A DNA stretch of 64,000 bases from Phycisphaerae bacterium (GCA_022072085.1 JAJVII010000047.1:1-64000), one strand, 5' to 3'; numbered from the stretch's first letter, positions 9,458 to 18,381 are shown. Translations and numbers: made by a program. Notes: generated from the letters alone by a model not told the origin.

Positions 9458-10077
9458 GCGAACTTCCGCTGAATCGGCTCGCCGACGGACGCCTGCACCT
9501 GCTCCCAGGTCCGGGCCCGGCGGTCAGCCGCGGCAGCGAAGCCCTGCGAGTCGGTCACGCGGGCCGCCTCGTTGAACTCTGCGACGATGCCCGTCCCGGC
9601 CACCACGTTGATCCCGCCGTGGTAGGCGTGATCGAGCAGGTATCGCGACATCGCGTGATCGCACTCGGCCGGGTAGATCAGGCCGACCTGCCAGGGGGCT
9701 CGCCAGCCGTTGCAGCAGCCCAGCGCGATGCGGCAGCGGGCCGGCGGCGGATCCTTGCTCAGCAGGCTGCGCAGTTCCTCGAAGTCGCTGCGGGCAGGAG
9801 ATTCGCTTTCGCGGCCGAAGAACATGCCGGCCTCCAGGGCCAGCCGCGACGCGGGCACGCCGGCCAACTCGATTCGGCCGTCGGGGCGCGCGTCGTGGAT
9901 GCGGTAGACCTTCAGCCGGTCCCGCCACGCCTCCTGCTCGACGAACATCGCGACCTCATCGGCGGTGTAGCCGACGCCCACGCCGGCGTCGCGGAAGTCC
10001 ACGACAAACAGGTCAACGTATCGCTGCGGGTCGCTCAGCGGCGGCAGCTTGAGTTTCGGTTGCTTCTTCCCGGCCAT
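9454..10077 (-). CDS. Hypothetical protein, 207 residues
   Basis: I do not recognise a family. The protein is soluble with no signal peptide. It has a basic N-terminus (MAGKKQPKLKLPPL), a mixed alpha/beta body, and a Cys pair within IALGCCNGWRAPWQVG. It starts three bases after the tyrS stop with GAGG six bases before its ATG, so it is probably co-transcribed with tyrS. The ATGA overlap to the next small gene suggests a conserved mini-operon. No catalytic function can be assigned. Confidence 0.68.
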   Translation of the reverse strand: MAGKKQPKLKLPPLSDPQRYVDLFVVDFRDAGVGVGYTADEVAMFVEQEAWRDRLKVYRIHDARPDGRIELAGVPASRLALEAGMFFGRESESPARSDFEELRSLLSKDPPPARCRIALGCCNGWRAPWQVGLIYPAECDHAMSRYLLDHAYHGGINVVAGTGIVAEFNEAARVTDSQGFAAAADRRARTWEQVQASVGEPIQRKFA

Positions 10078-10080
10078 CGT

Positions 10081-11274
10081 CTACCTCACCTTCAGCCTGG
10101 CGAATCGCCGCTTGCCCACGCGGAGCACGTCCCCCGTTTGAACCGCTGCCGGGGCGTGCGGGTCGTTCTGGCGGGCGTCGTTGATCGCGACGCCGCCCTG
10201 GCCGACCAGGCGGCGGGCCACGCTCTTGCTCTCGGCGAATCCGCACGCGACGATCAGGTCGGCGACGGTTGCGCCGGCGTCGACTTCGATCTCGGGCATG
10301 TCGGTCGGCTGCTGCTTCTGGACGAACATGCGGTCGAACTCGTCGCTGGCGGACTGTGCCGTCGCGGGGCCGTAGTATTGTCCGACGATGTCGCGGCCGA
10401 GCGCCGCCTTGGCCTGCCGCGGGTTGGCGAGCAGGCGGCGGATTTCCTCGGCGGGCCGGAGCGTCAACAGCGTGAAGTAGTTCTCCAGCAGCGAATCGGG
10501 GATGCTCATCACCTTGCCGAACATGTCGTTGGGCTGCGCCGTGATCGGGATGTCGTTGCCCAGGCTCTTGGACATCTTCTCCGTGCCGTCGGTGCCGACG
10601 AGGATGGGCATGACCATGACGATCTGTGGGAGTTGGCCGACCTCCTCCTGGAGCCGCCGCCCGACAAGGTTGTTGAAAGTCTGGTCGGTGCCGCCCAACT
10701 CGATGTCGCTGCGGATCTCCACCGAGTCCTGGCCCTGCATGAGCGGGTAGAGGAACTCGTGGACGCTGATCGGCTCGCCGGCCTTGTAGCGTTTGGCGAA
10801 GCTGTCGCGCTCCAGCATCTGGGCGACGGTCATGCGGGCGGTCAGGCGGATCACGTCGGCGAATGTCAGGCCCGCAAGCCATTCGCTGTTTCGGCGGATT
10901 TCAAGCCGCTCGGGCGATGTGTCGAGGATTCGGCCGGCCTGCTCGAAGTAGGTCGTCGCGTTTGCCTCGATGTCGGCTTCGCTGAGCATCGGGCGGGTCT
11001 TGTTCTTGCCGGTCGGATCGCCGATGCGGGCGGTGTAGTCGCCGACGATCATGACGGCCTTGTGGCCGAGATCCTGGAACTGGCGCAGCTTCCGCAGCAC
11101 GACCGAGTGGCCGAGGTGCAGGTGCGGGCTGGAGGGGTCCAGGCCGAGCTTGACGCGGAGCGGGCGGCCCTGTGCGGCGGCTTGGGCGAGTCGGGTGCGC
11201 AACTCGTCTGCGCTGTAGACGGCCTCGCAGCCGCGGGTCAGGATTTCGAGTTGTCGGTCGATCGATTCAGCCAC
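10081..11274 (-). CDS. tyrS: Tyrosyl-tRNA synthetase
   Basis: A 397-residue class I synthetase that charges tRNA-Tyr. The HIGH-type motif HLGH is at residues 53-56 and KMSKS at 233-237. The binding pocket includes MIVGDYTARIGDPTGK, and an S4 RNA-binding domain is at the C-terminus (VADLIVACGFAESKSVARRLVGQGGVAIND). This is the TyrRS subfamily with a compact C-terminus. The start is a GTG at 11274, preceded by GAGG seven bases away. A longer in-frame extension to 11379 lacks homology-like character. Confidence 0.96.
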   Translation of the reverse strand: MAESIDRQLEILTRGCEAVYSADELRTRLAQAAAQGRPLRVKLGLDPSSPHLHLGHSVVLRKLRQFQDLGHKAVMIVGDYTARIGDPTGKNKTRPMLSEADIEANATTYFEQAGRILDTSPERLEIRRNSEWLAGLTFADVIRLTARMTVAQMLERDSFAKRYKAGEPISVHEFLYPLMQGQDSVEIRSDIELGGTDQTFNNLVGRRLQEEVGQLPQIVMVMPILVGTDGTEKMSKSLGNDIPITAQPNDMFGKVMSIPDSLLENYFTLLTLRPAEEIRRLLANPRQAKAALGRDIVGQYYGPATAQSASDEFDRMFVQKQQPTDMPEIEVDAGATVADLIVACGFAESKSVARRLVGQGGVAINDARQNDPHAPAAVQTGDVLRVGKRRFARLKVR

Positions 11275-11339
11275 TCTGATACCTCGCCTCCTGTCGAACG
11301 CACCATTTTGCCATGTTCGGCCTGATCCTGCAACCGCAG

Positions 11340-11669
11340 TTACGAATCGGCAGGGCCGTCGCGCGTGTAGAGGAACCATCGCTGGCGACGGCTGCGCCTG
11401 CCCCGGCCCGGGGGGGCCTGACGGGTGAAGTATATCTCCCAGACAGCCCCGTCGGACATGCGAAGCTGATAATAGTGCCGCCGCAGGTAGAGTTCGCCGA
11501 CGCCGCCCTCACGCTGCGACTTCTTCCACGCCCGCATCACCTCGACGATGCGGTGCTCCTGCTCTCGCCAGCGAAAGCCCGACGGCAGGCCGGGCTCGCC
11601 GCGTGCCATGGCCGAGGCGTCGAACGTCCCGGGCAGGGCCTCGATCGGTTCGCTCACCAGATCGGCCAT
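11340..11669 (-). CDS. DUF6504-like small cytoplasmic protein
   Basis: A 109-residue protein with the pattern of small DUF6504-type proteins: PGTFDAS, then PSGFRWREQEHRIVEVMRAWKKS, YYQLRMSDGAVWEIYFTRQ, and an aromatic-basic tail (RRQRWFLYTRDG). The function is unknown, and such proteins are often located near repair or translation genes. GGAGG is four bases before the ATG. It lies 65 bases upstream of tyrS and 14 bases after the CPBP protease gene, probably in one transcript with that gene. Confidence 0.66.
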   Translation of the reverse strand: MADLVSEPIEALPGTFDASAMARGEPGLPSGFRWREQEHRIVEVMRAWKKSQREGGVGELYLRRHYYQLRMSDGAVWEIYFTRQAPPGRGRRSRRQRWFLYTRDGPADS

Positions 11670-11683
11670 CGAGCCTCCGTCGA

Positions 11684-12895
11684 TCAGTGGGAGAGCATGT
11701 AGATCGCCAGGTTGACCGCATTAAATGCGAAGTGGGCGGCGATGGGGGTCAGCAGCGAGCCGGTCTTCTCGTAGGCGTAGCCGAGCATCAGGGCCAGCAG
11801 GAAGATCGCCGGCATGCTCTCGGGCACCCCCATGTGAACCGACGCGAAGAGCAGGGCCGTGACGACGATGGCGGCGGCGCTACGTCGGGATCGCTGCCGC
11901 GGGGTCAAGGGACCGGCCTGTCCCCCCATCGTCGCCGGGTCGGGGGGGGCGTCCAGGTCCGCGGGGGGCTGCTCGCCCATCGCCCGGGCCCGGGCCACGG
12001 CGGCCTTGGCCTGAAGCTGTTTCAACTCCGGCGGGTAGAGCGAGAGCGCCATCGAGGGCCAGCCCTTGGGCGGCATCATCTGCGTGAAGAAGCGGACCAT
12101 GAAGCTCTGGAGGACGCCGCGGAAAAGCATCTCCTCGGCGATGGGTGCGGCGATGGCGGCCATTGCCAGGCCCAGCGTCATGAGCGCCGGGTGGGCCGGG
12201 GTCAGCGTCTGGAACAGCGGATGCTCCGGCGTCGACCAGCCCATGTGCTTGAAGAAGCGGTCGGTGGCCACGTTGGTGACCTGGATGATCGGCAGGATCA
12301 CTGCCAGGCAGACGATGCCGAACTGCATGTCGCGGCCGGCCGACTTCCATCGCAAGCCGAAGCCGCGCGTCCGGTCGGCGAACGCCGCTGAGGCCACCGC
12401 GACGATCAGCGGAAGGAGCATGAGGATGCCGGCCATGCGGCCGAGCATCGCCCACAGCAGGCTGGAAGCGCTGTCGTCCCGGATCAGGCCCAGCTTCATC
12501 AGGGCCATGATGACCACGTCTGGCAGGAGCAGGAAGACGAGCATGATGAACAGCACGGTGGGGAACTGGAGATAGTTCGGCCGAGCAGGGCTCTGGGCCA
12601 GATCGTCCAGGCCGCCACGACGCTGGATGCCCCACGAGGTCAGCAGCAGCACGCTGGCGATCAGCCAGGTGAACATGATCGGGTAGAGCGCCCGCTCGAT
12701 CGCGCCGGGCTGCCCGGCCGGGGGCCGGGCAGCGGAATTGGCGGGCTGCGTTGCGGCCGGCTGGGTGTCCGTTGGTGCCGAAGTCTGCGCGAAGAGAGGC
12801 GTGGCCGCCAGGACAAGAAGGCCGGACACGATGGCGACGGCCATCAGGCGGCCGACGGTACGGCAGGGCGGCGTGTTTTCGGGTGAGTCAGGCAT
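11684..12895 (-). CDS. CPBP-family intramembrane glutamic/metalloprotease
   Basis: A 403-residue membrane protein. An N-terminal signal-like helix (residues 11-35) and a Thr/Ala/Pro-rich linker precede seven or eight transmembrane helices. The Abi/CPBP core shows all three conserved motifs: EEMLFRG, the FASVH histidine and HFAFN. Relatives process CAAX-prenylated proteins or act in bacteriocin immunity and signalling. The substrate here is unknown. A TTGACT/TAGGCT promoter sits so close that transcription should begin at the ATG, i.e. the mRNA is probably leaderless. It is divergent from hemL. Confidence 0.87.
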   Translation of the reverse strand: MPDSPENTPPCRTVGRLMAVAIVSGLLVLAATPLFAQTSAPTDTQPAATQPANSAARPPAGQPGAIERALYPIMFTWLIASVLLLTSWGIQRRGGLDDLAQSPARPNYLQFPTVLFIMLVFLLLPDVVIMALMKLGLIRDDSASSLLWAMLGRMAGILMLLPLIVAVASAAFADRTRGFGLRWKSAGRDMQFGIVCLAVILPIIQVTNVATDRFFKHMGWSTPEHPLFQTLTPAHPALMTLGLAMAAIAAPIAEEMLFRGVLQSFMVRFFTQMMPPKGWPSMALSLYPPELKQLQAKAAVARARAMGEQPPADLDAPPDPATMGGQAGPLTPRQRSRRSAAAIVVTALLFASVHMGVPESMPAIFLLALMLGYAYEKTGSLLTPIAAHFAFNAVNLAIYMLSH

Positions 12896-12903
12896 AGGCC
12901 GCG

Positions 12904-12932
12904 AGCCTACACGCCCCCGTGAGGGAAGTCAA
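12904..12932 (-). promoter_or_regulatory. Promoter of the CPBP protease gene (leaderless configuration)
   Basis: TTGACT at 12927-12932, 17-base spacer, TAGGCT at 12904-12909 (minus strand). Only eight bases separate the -10 from the ATG, so transcription would start at or next to the initiation codon. Confidence 0.55.
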
Positions 12933-13020
12933 TTTGCGACGGGTTCGCGACTCCGGGCGCGGAGGGAGGACAGGGACGATCCAACGACGCCGGGGCCCTT
13001 CCATTTTCGCCGGTCGGGAG

Positions 13021-13026
13021 TATGAT
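13021..13026 (+). promoter_or_regulatory. -10 element of hemL (leaderless configuration)
   Basis: TATGAT lies eight bases before the hemL ATG. The matching -35 (CTTCCA at 17 bases) is weak. If used, the transcript begins at the start codon. A GGGAG at 13015-13019 is too far from the ATG to serve as a ribosome binding site. Confidence 0.4.
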
Positions 13027-13034
13027 TCTGCACT

Positions 13035-14348
13035 ATGAGCCAACCCCAATCGAAGCAGAAGACGGAACGGTCAGCCGCATTGTTCGAGCAGGCCCGGCGG
13101 GTCATCCCCGGCGGGGTCGATTCGCCGGTGCGGGCGTTCGGCGGCGTGGGCGGGACGCCGCGGTTCGTCGCCCGAGGGCAGGGGGCCTACCTCTTCGACG
13201 CCGACGGCAATCGCTACATCGACCACGTGAGCAGTTGGGGTCCGCTGATCCTCGGCCACGCCGATCCGCGCGTCGTCGAGGCGATCCGCGCCGCGGCCGC
13301 CAACGGTTCGAGCTTCGGTGCCCCGACTGAAATGGAGACGAAGCTGGCTGAGGCCGTCTGCGGCTTCTTCCCCTCGATCGAGAAGGTGCGGTTCGTCAGC
13401 AGCGGGACCGAGGCAACCATGTCGGCGCTGCGGCTGGCTCGGGCGGCGACGGGGCGCGACCTGGTCATCAAGGCCCGCGGCGGCTACCACGGCCACGTCG
13501 ATTCACTACTGGTGCAGGCCGGCAGCGGGGCGACGACGCTGGGCGTCCCCTCGACGCCGGGCGTGCCGGCGGCCGTTGCGGGCACGACAGTGCTGGTGAA
13601 CTACAACGACCTGCCGGGCGTCGAGGCCGTCCTCAAGGCCCACGCAGGCCAAGTTGCGGCCATCATCGTCGAGCCGGTCGCGGGCAACATGGGCGTCATC
13701 CTGCCGGCCAAGGGCTACCTGGCCGGTCTCCGCCGCCTGTGCGACACCCACGGAACGCTGCTGATCCTGGACGAGGTCATCACCGGCTTCCGCGTCGCGC
13801 TGGGCGGGGCCCAGGAACTCTACGGCGTGCGGGCCGACCTGACCTGCCTGGGCAAGATCATCGGCGGCGGCCTGCCGGTCGGGGCCTACGGCGGGCCGGC
13901 GAAACTCATGGATCAACTCGCCCCCGACGGGCCGGTCTACCAGGCCGGCACGCTCTCGGGCAATCCGTTGGCCATGGCGGCTGGGCTGGCGACGGTCAAC
14001 GCGCTCAAGGCCCCCGGCGTCTACCCGCGGCTGGAGATGCTGGGGCGTCGGCTGGGCGAGGGGCTGGTCGCGGCCGCGGCGGCGGCGGGCGTGCCCTTCA
14101 CGCTCAACCGCGTCGGCTCGATGATGACGGGCTTCTTCAACGCCAAGCCTGTAACCGATTATGCGACCGCGACGGCCGGCGATGCGAAGATGTACGCGCG
14201 CTACTTCCACGCGATGCTCGGCCGCGGCGTCTACCTGGCGCCCAGCGCCTACGAGGCGATGTTTGTCTGCACCGCCCACACCGATGCGGACATCGAGGCG
14301 ACGGTCTTCGCAGCGGGCGAGTCGATGAAGGACGCCGCCAAGGGGTGA
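13035..14348 (+). CDS. hemL: Glutamate-1-semialdehyde 2,1-aminomutase
   Basis: Converts glutamate-1-semialdehyde to 5-aminolevulinate in the C5 tetrapyrrole pathway. The 437 residues match family length. The PLP lysine is K274 in LTCLGKIIGGGLPVGAYGG, and GVDSPVRAFGGVGG near the N-terminus is diagnostic for HemL rather than other class III aminotransferases. It is divergent from the CPBP gene and convergent with tsaB, with a strong shared terminator between hemL and tsaB. hemA and the other heme genes are not in the window. Confidence 0.96.
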   Translation: MSQPQSKQKTERSAALFEQARRVIPGGVDSPVRAFGGVGGTPRFVARGQGAYLFDADGNRYIDHVSSWGPLILGHADPRVVEAIRAAAANGSSFGAPTEMETKLAEAVCGFFPSIEKVRFVSSGTEATMSALRLARAATGRDLVIKARGGYHGHVDSLLVQAGSGATTLGVPSTPGVPAAVAGTTVLVNYNDLPGVEAVLKAHAGQVAAIIVEPVAGNMGVILPAKGYLAGLRRLCDTHGTLLILDEVITGFRVALGGAQELYGVRADLTCLGKIIGGGLPVGAYGGPAKLMDQLAPDGPVYQAGTLSGNPLAMAAGLATVNALKAPGVYPRLEMLGRRLGEGLVAAAAAAGVPFTLNRVGSMMTGFFNAKPVTDYATATAGDAKMYARYFHAMLGRGVYLAPSAYEAMFVCTAHTDADIEATVFAAGESMKDAAKG

Positions 14349-14375
14349 GACGCGAGCCCCGAGGAGTGAAGATTC

Positions 14376-14405
14376 AACGCCCGGAGACGCTGTGCTCCGG
14401 GCGTT
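14376..14405. terminator. Bidirectional intrinsic terminator between hemL and tsaB
   Basis: An 11-bp perfect stem (AACGCCCGGAG with CTCCGGGCGTT) and an 8-base loop. The ends read TT then TCTCAT on the plus strand and TTGAATC on the minus strand, so it can serve both convergent genes. Confidence 0.7.
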
Positions 14406-14427
14406 CTCATCTGCATGGCAGGAGCAT

Positions 14428-15150
14428 CTACCCCTGCCGGCCGTGCCTGCGTTCCCAGACTTCTTCGGCTTCGGGCTTGCGGATGTAGACGGGGATGGCG
14501 TCCTGGGGGGCGGTGAACTCGCCCCGGCAGGCCATCGCCCAGCCGATGCGGCAGACCGACTCGGCCCGGGGCGGCCACAGGTCGCGCGGCAACTCGATCA
14601 CGTCCGGCCCGACGGTCAGCGCGTCGCGGTGGTAGTCGATGCCCTCGCCCAGCAGGTGCAGGGGACGCGGGGCGGCGGCGAGCATCTCGGCCGGCGTCCG
14701 CAAGGCCACCGGCAGCACCTCGGCCAGCGGCCGCCCCGGCGCGGGTCGGCTGAAGACGGCGGTGTAGATTTGTTCCCGCTTGGCGTCCAGCACGACGGCC
14801 AGGTGCGCCACGTCGGGCGGGGCGTTGGCAGCCAGCACATGGACCGTGGGCACGAGCACCAGCCGGCAGCCGACTGCCTTGGCCATGGTGCGTGCGAAGG
14901 TGATGCTGATCCGCAGCCCGGTAAAACTGCCCGGGCCGGCGGAGACGTAGATTTCGTCGATGTCGTCGCTGCGCCAGCCCAGCTCGGCCAGCGTCGCGTC
15001 CAGCGTGGGCAGCAGTTCGACGGCGTGGCGCCGCTGCTGGGTGAAGGCCCGGCTGGCGAGGATGCGGCCGCCCTGGCTGACGGCGATCGAGCCGAGACGG
15101 CTGGAGGTCTCGACGGCCACGGCGCGGGGGCGGTTGGTGTCGCTGGGCAT
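14428..15150 (-). CDS. tsaB: tRNA N6-adenosine threonylcarbamoyltransferase complex subunit TsaB
   Basis: TsaB scaffolds the TsaD-TsaE complex that makes t6A37 on ANN-decoding tRNAs. The 240 residues show the ASKHA-fold N-terminus (VAVETSSRLGSIAVSQGG), the helix with QQRRHAVELLPTLDATL, and the signature YVSAGPGSFTGLRISITFARTMA. The ATG at 15150 is preceded by AAAGG nine bases upstream; a TTG at 15171 would add seven residues. A strong promoter lies at 15182-15211. tsaD and tsaE are elsewhere. Confidence 0.92.
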   Translation of the reverse strand: MPSDTNRPRAVAVETSSRLGSIAVSQGGRILASRAFTQQRRHAVELLPTLDATLAELGWRSDDIDEIYVSAGPGSFTGLRISITFARTMAKAVGCRLVLVPTVHVLAANAPPDVAHLAVVLDAKREQIYTAVFSRPAPGRPLAEVLPVALRTPAEMLAAAPRPLHLLGEGIDYHRDALTVGPDVIELPRDLWPPRAESVCRIGWAMACRGEFTAPQDAIPVYIRKPEAEEVWERRHGRQG

Positions 15151-15181
15151 CGGCGGAGGCCTTTCGTCCAAAGCGGCTGGG

Positions 15182-15211
15182 ACTGTACGGTCAGGGCAGG
15201 CCGATTGTCAA
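15182..15211 (-). promoter_or_regulatory. Promoter of tsaB
   Basis: A consensus TTGACA at 15206-15211, 18-base spacer, TACAGT at 15182-15187 on the minus strand. The predicted start is near 15175, about 25 bases before the ATG. Confidence 0.65.
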
Positions 15212-15227
15212 GGTAAGCGGCGAAGGG

Positions 15228-15350
15228 GGACACAGATTGGACAGAGCGGATGGATTTCACGGGACCGAGGATTTTCCAACAGGCGTCTCGGCCAACTTCT
15301 CATCTCTCCGTGCAATCCGTCCGTTCCGTGAAATCCGTGTTCCGCATCCG
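15228..15350. repeat. Inverted-arm array of 9-base units (TCCGTGNNN type)
   Basis: The right arm at 15307-15342 is four tandem 9-mers beginning TCCGTG or TCCGTC. The left arm (15228-15277) carries the complementary units (GGATTTCACGG and relatives), so transcripts could fold into a long imperfect hairpin. It fills the intergenic space between divergent tsaB and the phosphoesterase gene, ending upstream of the latter's promoter. Related ATCCGTG-type repeats are common in planctomycete and other environmental genomes. Confidence 0.6.
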
Positions 15351-15378
15351 CCCGTCAGCCGAGTGCCTTGAAAAACGG

Positions 15379-15407
15379 TTGACACCCAATGCGGGCCTCT
15401 CTAGCAT
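15379..15407 (+). promoter_or_regulatory. Promoter of the metallophosphoesterase-yidC unit
   Basis: A perfect TTGACA at 15379-15384, 17-base spacer, TAGCAT at 15402-15407. The start near 15414 gives a 40-base leader. Confidence 0.72.
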
Positions 15408-15453
15408 AACTTTCCTGTCCGAAATGTCTGGGTCTGGCCTGCGGAAGTGAGCT

Positions 15454-16206
15454 ATGCTGGCGATCGTTTCAGACATCCACTCGAACCTCGAAGCGCTCCA
15501 GGCGGTGTTCGCCGATATCGACCGACGGGGCATCGAAAGGGTCATTTGCCTGGGCGACGTGGTGGGCTATGGCCCGGACCCGCTGGCCTGTCTGGACCTC
15601 GTGCGGCAGCGCTGCGCCGTGACTCTGTGCGGCAATCACGACCAGGCGGTGCTGCTGGAGCCGAACAATTTCAACCTCGGCGCCGAGCGAGCCAGTTACT
15701 GGACCCGCCAGTGCCTCGAAGACGAGCCGGACACGGCGCTGCGGAAAGCCCGGTGGGATTTCCTGGGCAATCTGCCGGTCAAGCACACCGAGGGCCGGAT
15801 GCTCTTCGTTCACGGCTCCCCGCGTCGCCCGGTGAACGAATACATCTTTCCCGACGACGTGTTCACGAATCCGACGAAGATGGCCCACATCTTCGAGCGG
15901 ATCGACGGGGTCTGTTTTGTCGGGCACACGCACGTGCCGGGCATCTACACGCCGGAGCCCGACTTCTACGAGCCTGAGGAGTTCAGCTTCAAGTCCGACC
16001 TGGGCGGGGGCGAGCGGCGGGTATTCAACGTGGGCAGCGTGGGCCAGCCTCGCGACCGCGACCCGCGGGCCTGCTACGTGGTGGCCGACGAGAACAGCAT
16101 CGAATTCGTGCGGGTCGAGTACGACTTGCAGACCACGTGCGAGAAGGTGAACAAGATCCCGGCGCTGGACAATTTCCTGGGGATCCGCCTGATCGACGGA
16201 CGATAG
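15454..16206 (+). CDS. Calcineurin-like metallophosphoesterase (YfcE/MJ0936-like)
   Basis: A 250-residue phosphoesterase with all metal-ligand blocks: SDIHSNLEAL, LGDVVGYGPDP, CGNHD, VHGSPRRPV and GHTHVPGIY. Near the C-terminus is NVGSVGQPRDRDPRACY, typical of the YfcE-like branch that hydrolyses phosphodiesters in vitro with no agreed substrate. It is transcribed from a strong promoter. yidC begins 66 bases later on the same strand, so the two may be co-transcribed. Confidence 0.88.
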   Translation: MLAIVSDIHSNLEALQAVFADIDRRGIERVICLGDVVGYGPDPLACLDLVRQRCAVTLCGNHDQAVLLEPNNFNLGAERASYWTRQCLEDEPDTALRKARWDFLGNLPVKHTEGRMLFVHGSPRRPVNEYIFPDDVFTNPTKMAHIFERIDGVCFVGHTHVPGIYTPEPDFYEPEEFSFKSDLGGGERRVFNVGSVGQPRDRDPRACYVVADENSIEFVRVEYDLQTTCEKVNKIPALDNFLGIRLIDGR

Positions 16207-16272
16207 ACCGCGGCACGGGCGGGGCGCCCGCCGACCGCCTCCGATTTCCCACAAGCTTGCAAGGCTGCTACC

Positions 16273-18270
16273 TTGAACAAGAAAGACTTCTGGATCGCAT
16301 TGCTGGCGGGTCTGGCCGCCATGGTCCTCTGGTGGCAGATCGCGCCGAGGTTCTTCCACACTCCGCCTCAGCAGCCGACCGAGCAGACGGCCCCGCCGGA
16401 CGCCGAGTCGCCGGCTACGACCACGCAGCCGGACGTCCCAATCACGCAGGCGAGCGGGGAGCATGCGCCGGTTACGACGACCCAGTCTCAGCCTGAGGTC
16501 TCCGCGGCTGCGGAACTCAAGGCGTTCAAGCCCGGCGACGCCCAGCTCAATCCGGACCTGACTCTCGGCAGCGTGGACCGTCCCGATGACCGCAAGGCGT
16601 CCTACTTCTGGATGTCGGCGACGATCGACCCAGCCGGCGCCTCCGTGGCCCGCGTCGAACTGACCGACCACTACCGCACCCCTGCGCGCAAGGAGCACTA
16701 CGCCGTGCTTGGGCCGGAGTTGGACGCCGGCCTGCCCGCCCATGCCTTGGCGACCGAGCAGGTCGTGATCGACGGGGTCAAGGTGTCGCTGAACGGCGAC
16801 GTCTGGGGCGTCGTCAGCCGATCAGCTGTCGCGGATGGCAAGGAGCAGAGCGTCACGCTGGCGACCGAGATCCGGAGCGAGGCGGCCCGGATCCTGCGCA
16901 TCGAGAAGACCTGGGCGCTGGCCAAGGACACGTTTGAACTCCAGATGCGCCTGACGCTCGTCAACGACGGCGGCAGGGAGCGGCAGGTTTCAGTTTCCAG
17001 CACCGGCCTGCCGACGCTGGAGCAGGAAGGCGAGCAGAGAGACGAGCGAATGGTCTTCTGGGGCGAACTGGCCAAGGATCATCAGACCGCCACGGTGAAG
17101 CCCAAGAGCCGCTCGGACGTGATCAAGGAGAGCGAGAAGGACCTCAAGCTCGGCGGGACGCACGACGAGACGGGCCTGGTCTGGGCGGCCAGCGCGAACC
17201 GATTCTTTGTCGCGGCGATTCGGCCGCTGGACCCGCGGCAGAGCCCTGCCGACCTGACGTTCTACGCCCGCCGCCTGGGCAGCGACGCCGCCAAGGACCG
17301 ATTTGAAATCTGCTTCACCAGCAGCGCGATGACGCTGGCTGCCGGCAAGAGCGAGACGCTGGCGTTCAGCAACTTCATCGGTCCAAAGGACCGGGACCTG
17401 TTCAGCACCGTGGACGCCTACAAAGCGATGAACTACTCGGAGCTGATCCAGTACGGCTCCTGCTGCTGCGCGGGCAACCTGCGCTGGCTGGTCAACGTGC
17501 TGCTCTGGCTGCTGGACGTCCTGTTCCTGGTGGTGCACAACTACGGCATCGCGATCATGATCCTGGTGGCGGTGGTCCGCATCCTGCTGCACCCGCTGAC
17601 CAAGAAGAGCCAGATCACCATGGCCCGCATGGCCAAGATGGGGCCCAAGCTCGAGGAGATCAAGAAGAAGTACACCGACAAGAGCGAACAGCAGAAGGCG
17701 ATGGCCGAGTTCTACCGGGAGCAGGGCTTCAACCCGGCGCTGGGCTGCCTGCCGATGCTGCTCCAGATGCCTATCTGGATTGCGCTGTGGGGCGGGCTCA
17801 ACTCGGCCATCGAACTGCGGCACGCGCCCTTCTTCGGCTGGATCAACGACCTGTCGGCGCCCGACGGTCTGTGGGCATGGACCACGCCCGACCGGGCGGC
17901 GCACATCCCGATGCTCGGTCCGGTCTATGCCCTGAACCTGCTGCCGATCCTGCTGATGATCGCAATGTTCTTCCAGCAGCTCCTGACGCCCAAGCCGACC
18001 ACCGGCCCGCAGGCCAAGAACCAGAAGTTCCTGATGTACTTCATGACGGTCTTCTTCGGGCTGATCTTTTACACCCTGCCCAGCGGCCTGACGCTCTACG
18101 TGATGGCCTCGACGGCCGTCGGCGTCGGCGAGCAATACGTCATCCGTAAGCACATTCGCGAGCAGGAAGAGGCCGAGGCCCGGGGCGAGGGGCCCGCCGG
18201 CCAACGCAGGGCCGCCGCCGAGAAGGCGAAGGCCTCCCGCCAGCCAATCCGCGACCGCCGCCGGCGATAG
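16273..18270 (+). CDS. yidC: Membrane protein insertase YidC
   Basis: A 665-residue insertase of the inner membrane. The N-terminal anchor (residues ~6-24) is followed by a Thr/Pro-rich periplasmic linker and the large periplasmic beta-sandwich domain characteristic of Gram-negative YidC. The conserved membrane core begins near residue 395 (NYGIAIMILVAVVRILLHPL) and includes the cytoplasmic coiled-coil loop KMGPKLEEIKKKYTDK and LPMLLQMPIWIALW. The C-terminus is basic. The start codon is a TTG, with AAGG nine bases upstream. It is not next to rpmH or rnpA. Confidence 0.95.
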   Translation: MNKKDFWIALLAGLAAMVLWWQIAPRFFHTPPQQPTEQTAPPDAESPATTTQPDVPITQASGEHAPVTTTQSQPEVSAAAELKAFKPGDAQLNPDLTLGSVDRPDDRKASYFWMSATIDPAGASVARVELTDHYRTPARKEHYAVLGPELDAGLPAHALATEQVVIDGVKVSLNGDVWGVVSRSAVADGKEQSVTLATEIRSEAARILRIEKTWALAKDTFELQMRLTLVNDGGRERQVSVSSTGLPTLEQEGEQRDERMVFWGELAKDHQTATVKPKSRSDVIKESEKDLKLGGTHDETGLVWAASANRFFVAAIRPLDPRQSPADLTFYARRLGSDAAKDRFEICFTSSAMTLAAGKSETLAFSNFIGPKDRDLFSTVDAYKAMNYSELIQYGSCCCAGNLRWLVNVLLWLLDVLFLVVHNYGIAIMILVAVVRILLHPLTKKSQITMARMAKMGPKLEEIKKKYTDKSEQQKAMAEFYREQGFNPALGCLPMLLQMPIWIALWGGLNSAIELRHAPFFGWINDLSAPDGLWAWTTPDRAAHIPMLGPVYALNLLPILLMIAMFFQQLLTPKPTTGPQAKNQKFLMYFMTVFFGLIFYTLPSGLTLYVMASTAVGVGEQYVIRKHIREQEEAEARGEGPAGQRRAAAEKAKASRQPIRDRRRR

Positions 18271-18294
18271 CGCCGGGCGGGGGCGTGAGGGGAA

Positions 18295-18381
18295 CGGAGG
18301 GAGAGGGATTCGAACCCCCGTGACGGTTTCCCGCCAAACGGTTTTCAAGACCGTCGCCTTCAGCCACTCGGCCATCCCTCC
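18295..18381 (-). tRNA. tRNA-Ser (anticodon UGA)
   Basis: An 87-nt cloverleaf on the minus strand with a 7-bp acceptor stem (GGAGGGA with TCCCTCC), the class II D-arm GCCGAGTGGCTGAAGGC, anticodon loop CTTGAAA, a long variable arm and GGTTCGAATCC in the T-arm. It has discriminator G and no encoded CCA. It decodes UCA and wobble codons. It lies 24 bases after yidC in the opposite orientation. Confidence 0.97.

Noticed and set aside
9427-11325. A 632-codon open frame on the plus strand opposite tyrS
   Set aside because: It is the antisense shadow of tyrS and the 207-residue gene, whose motifs and ribosome binding sites are clear. High GC content produces many such frames.
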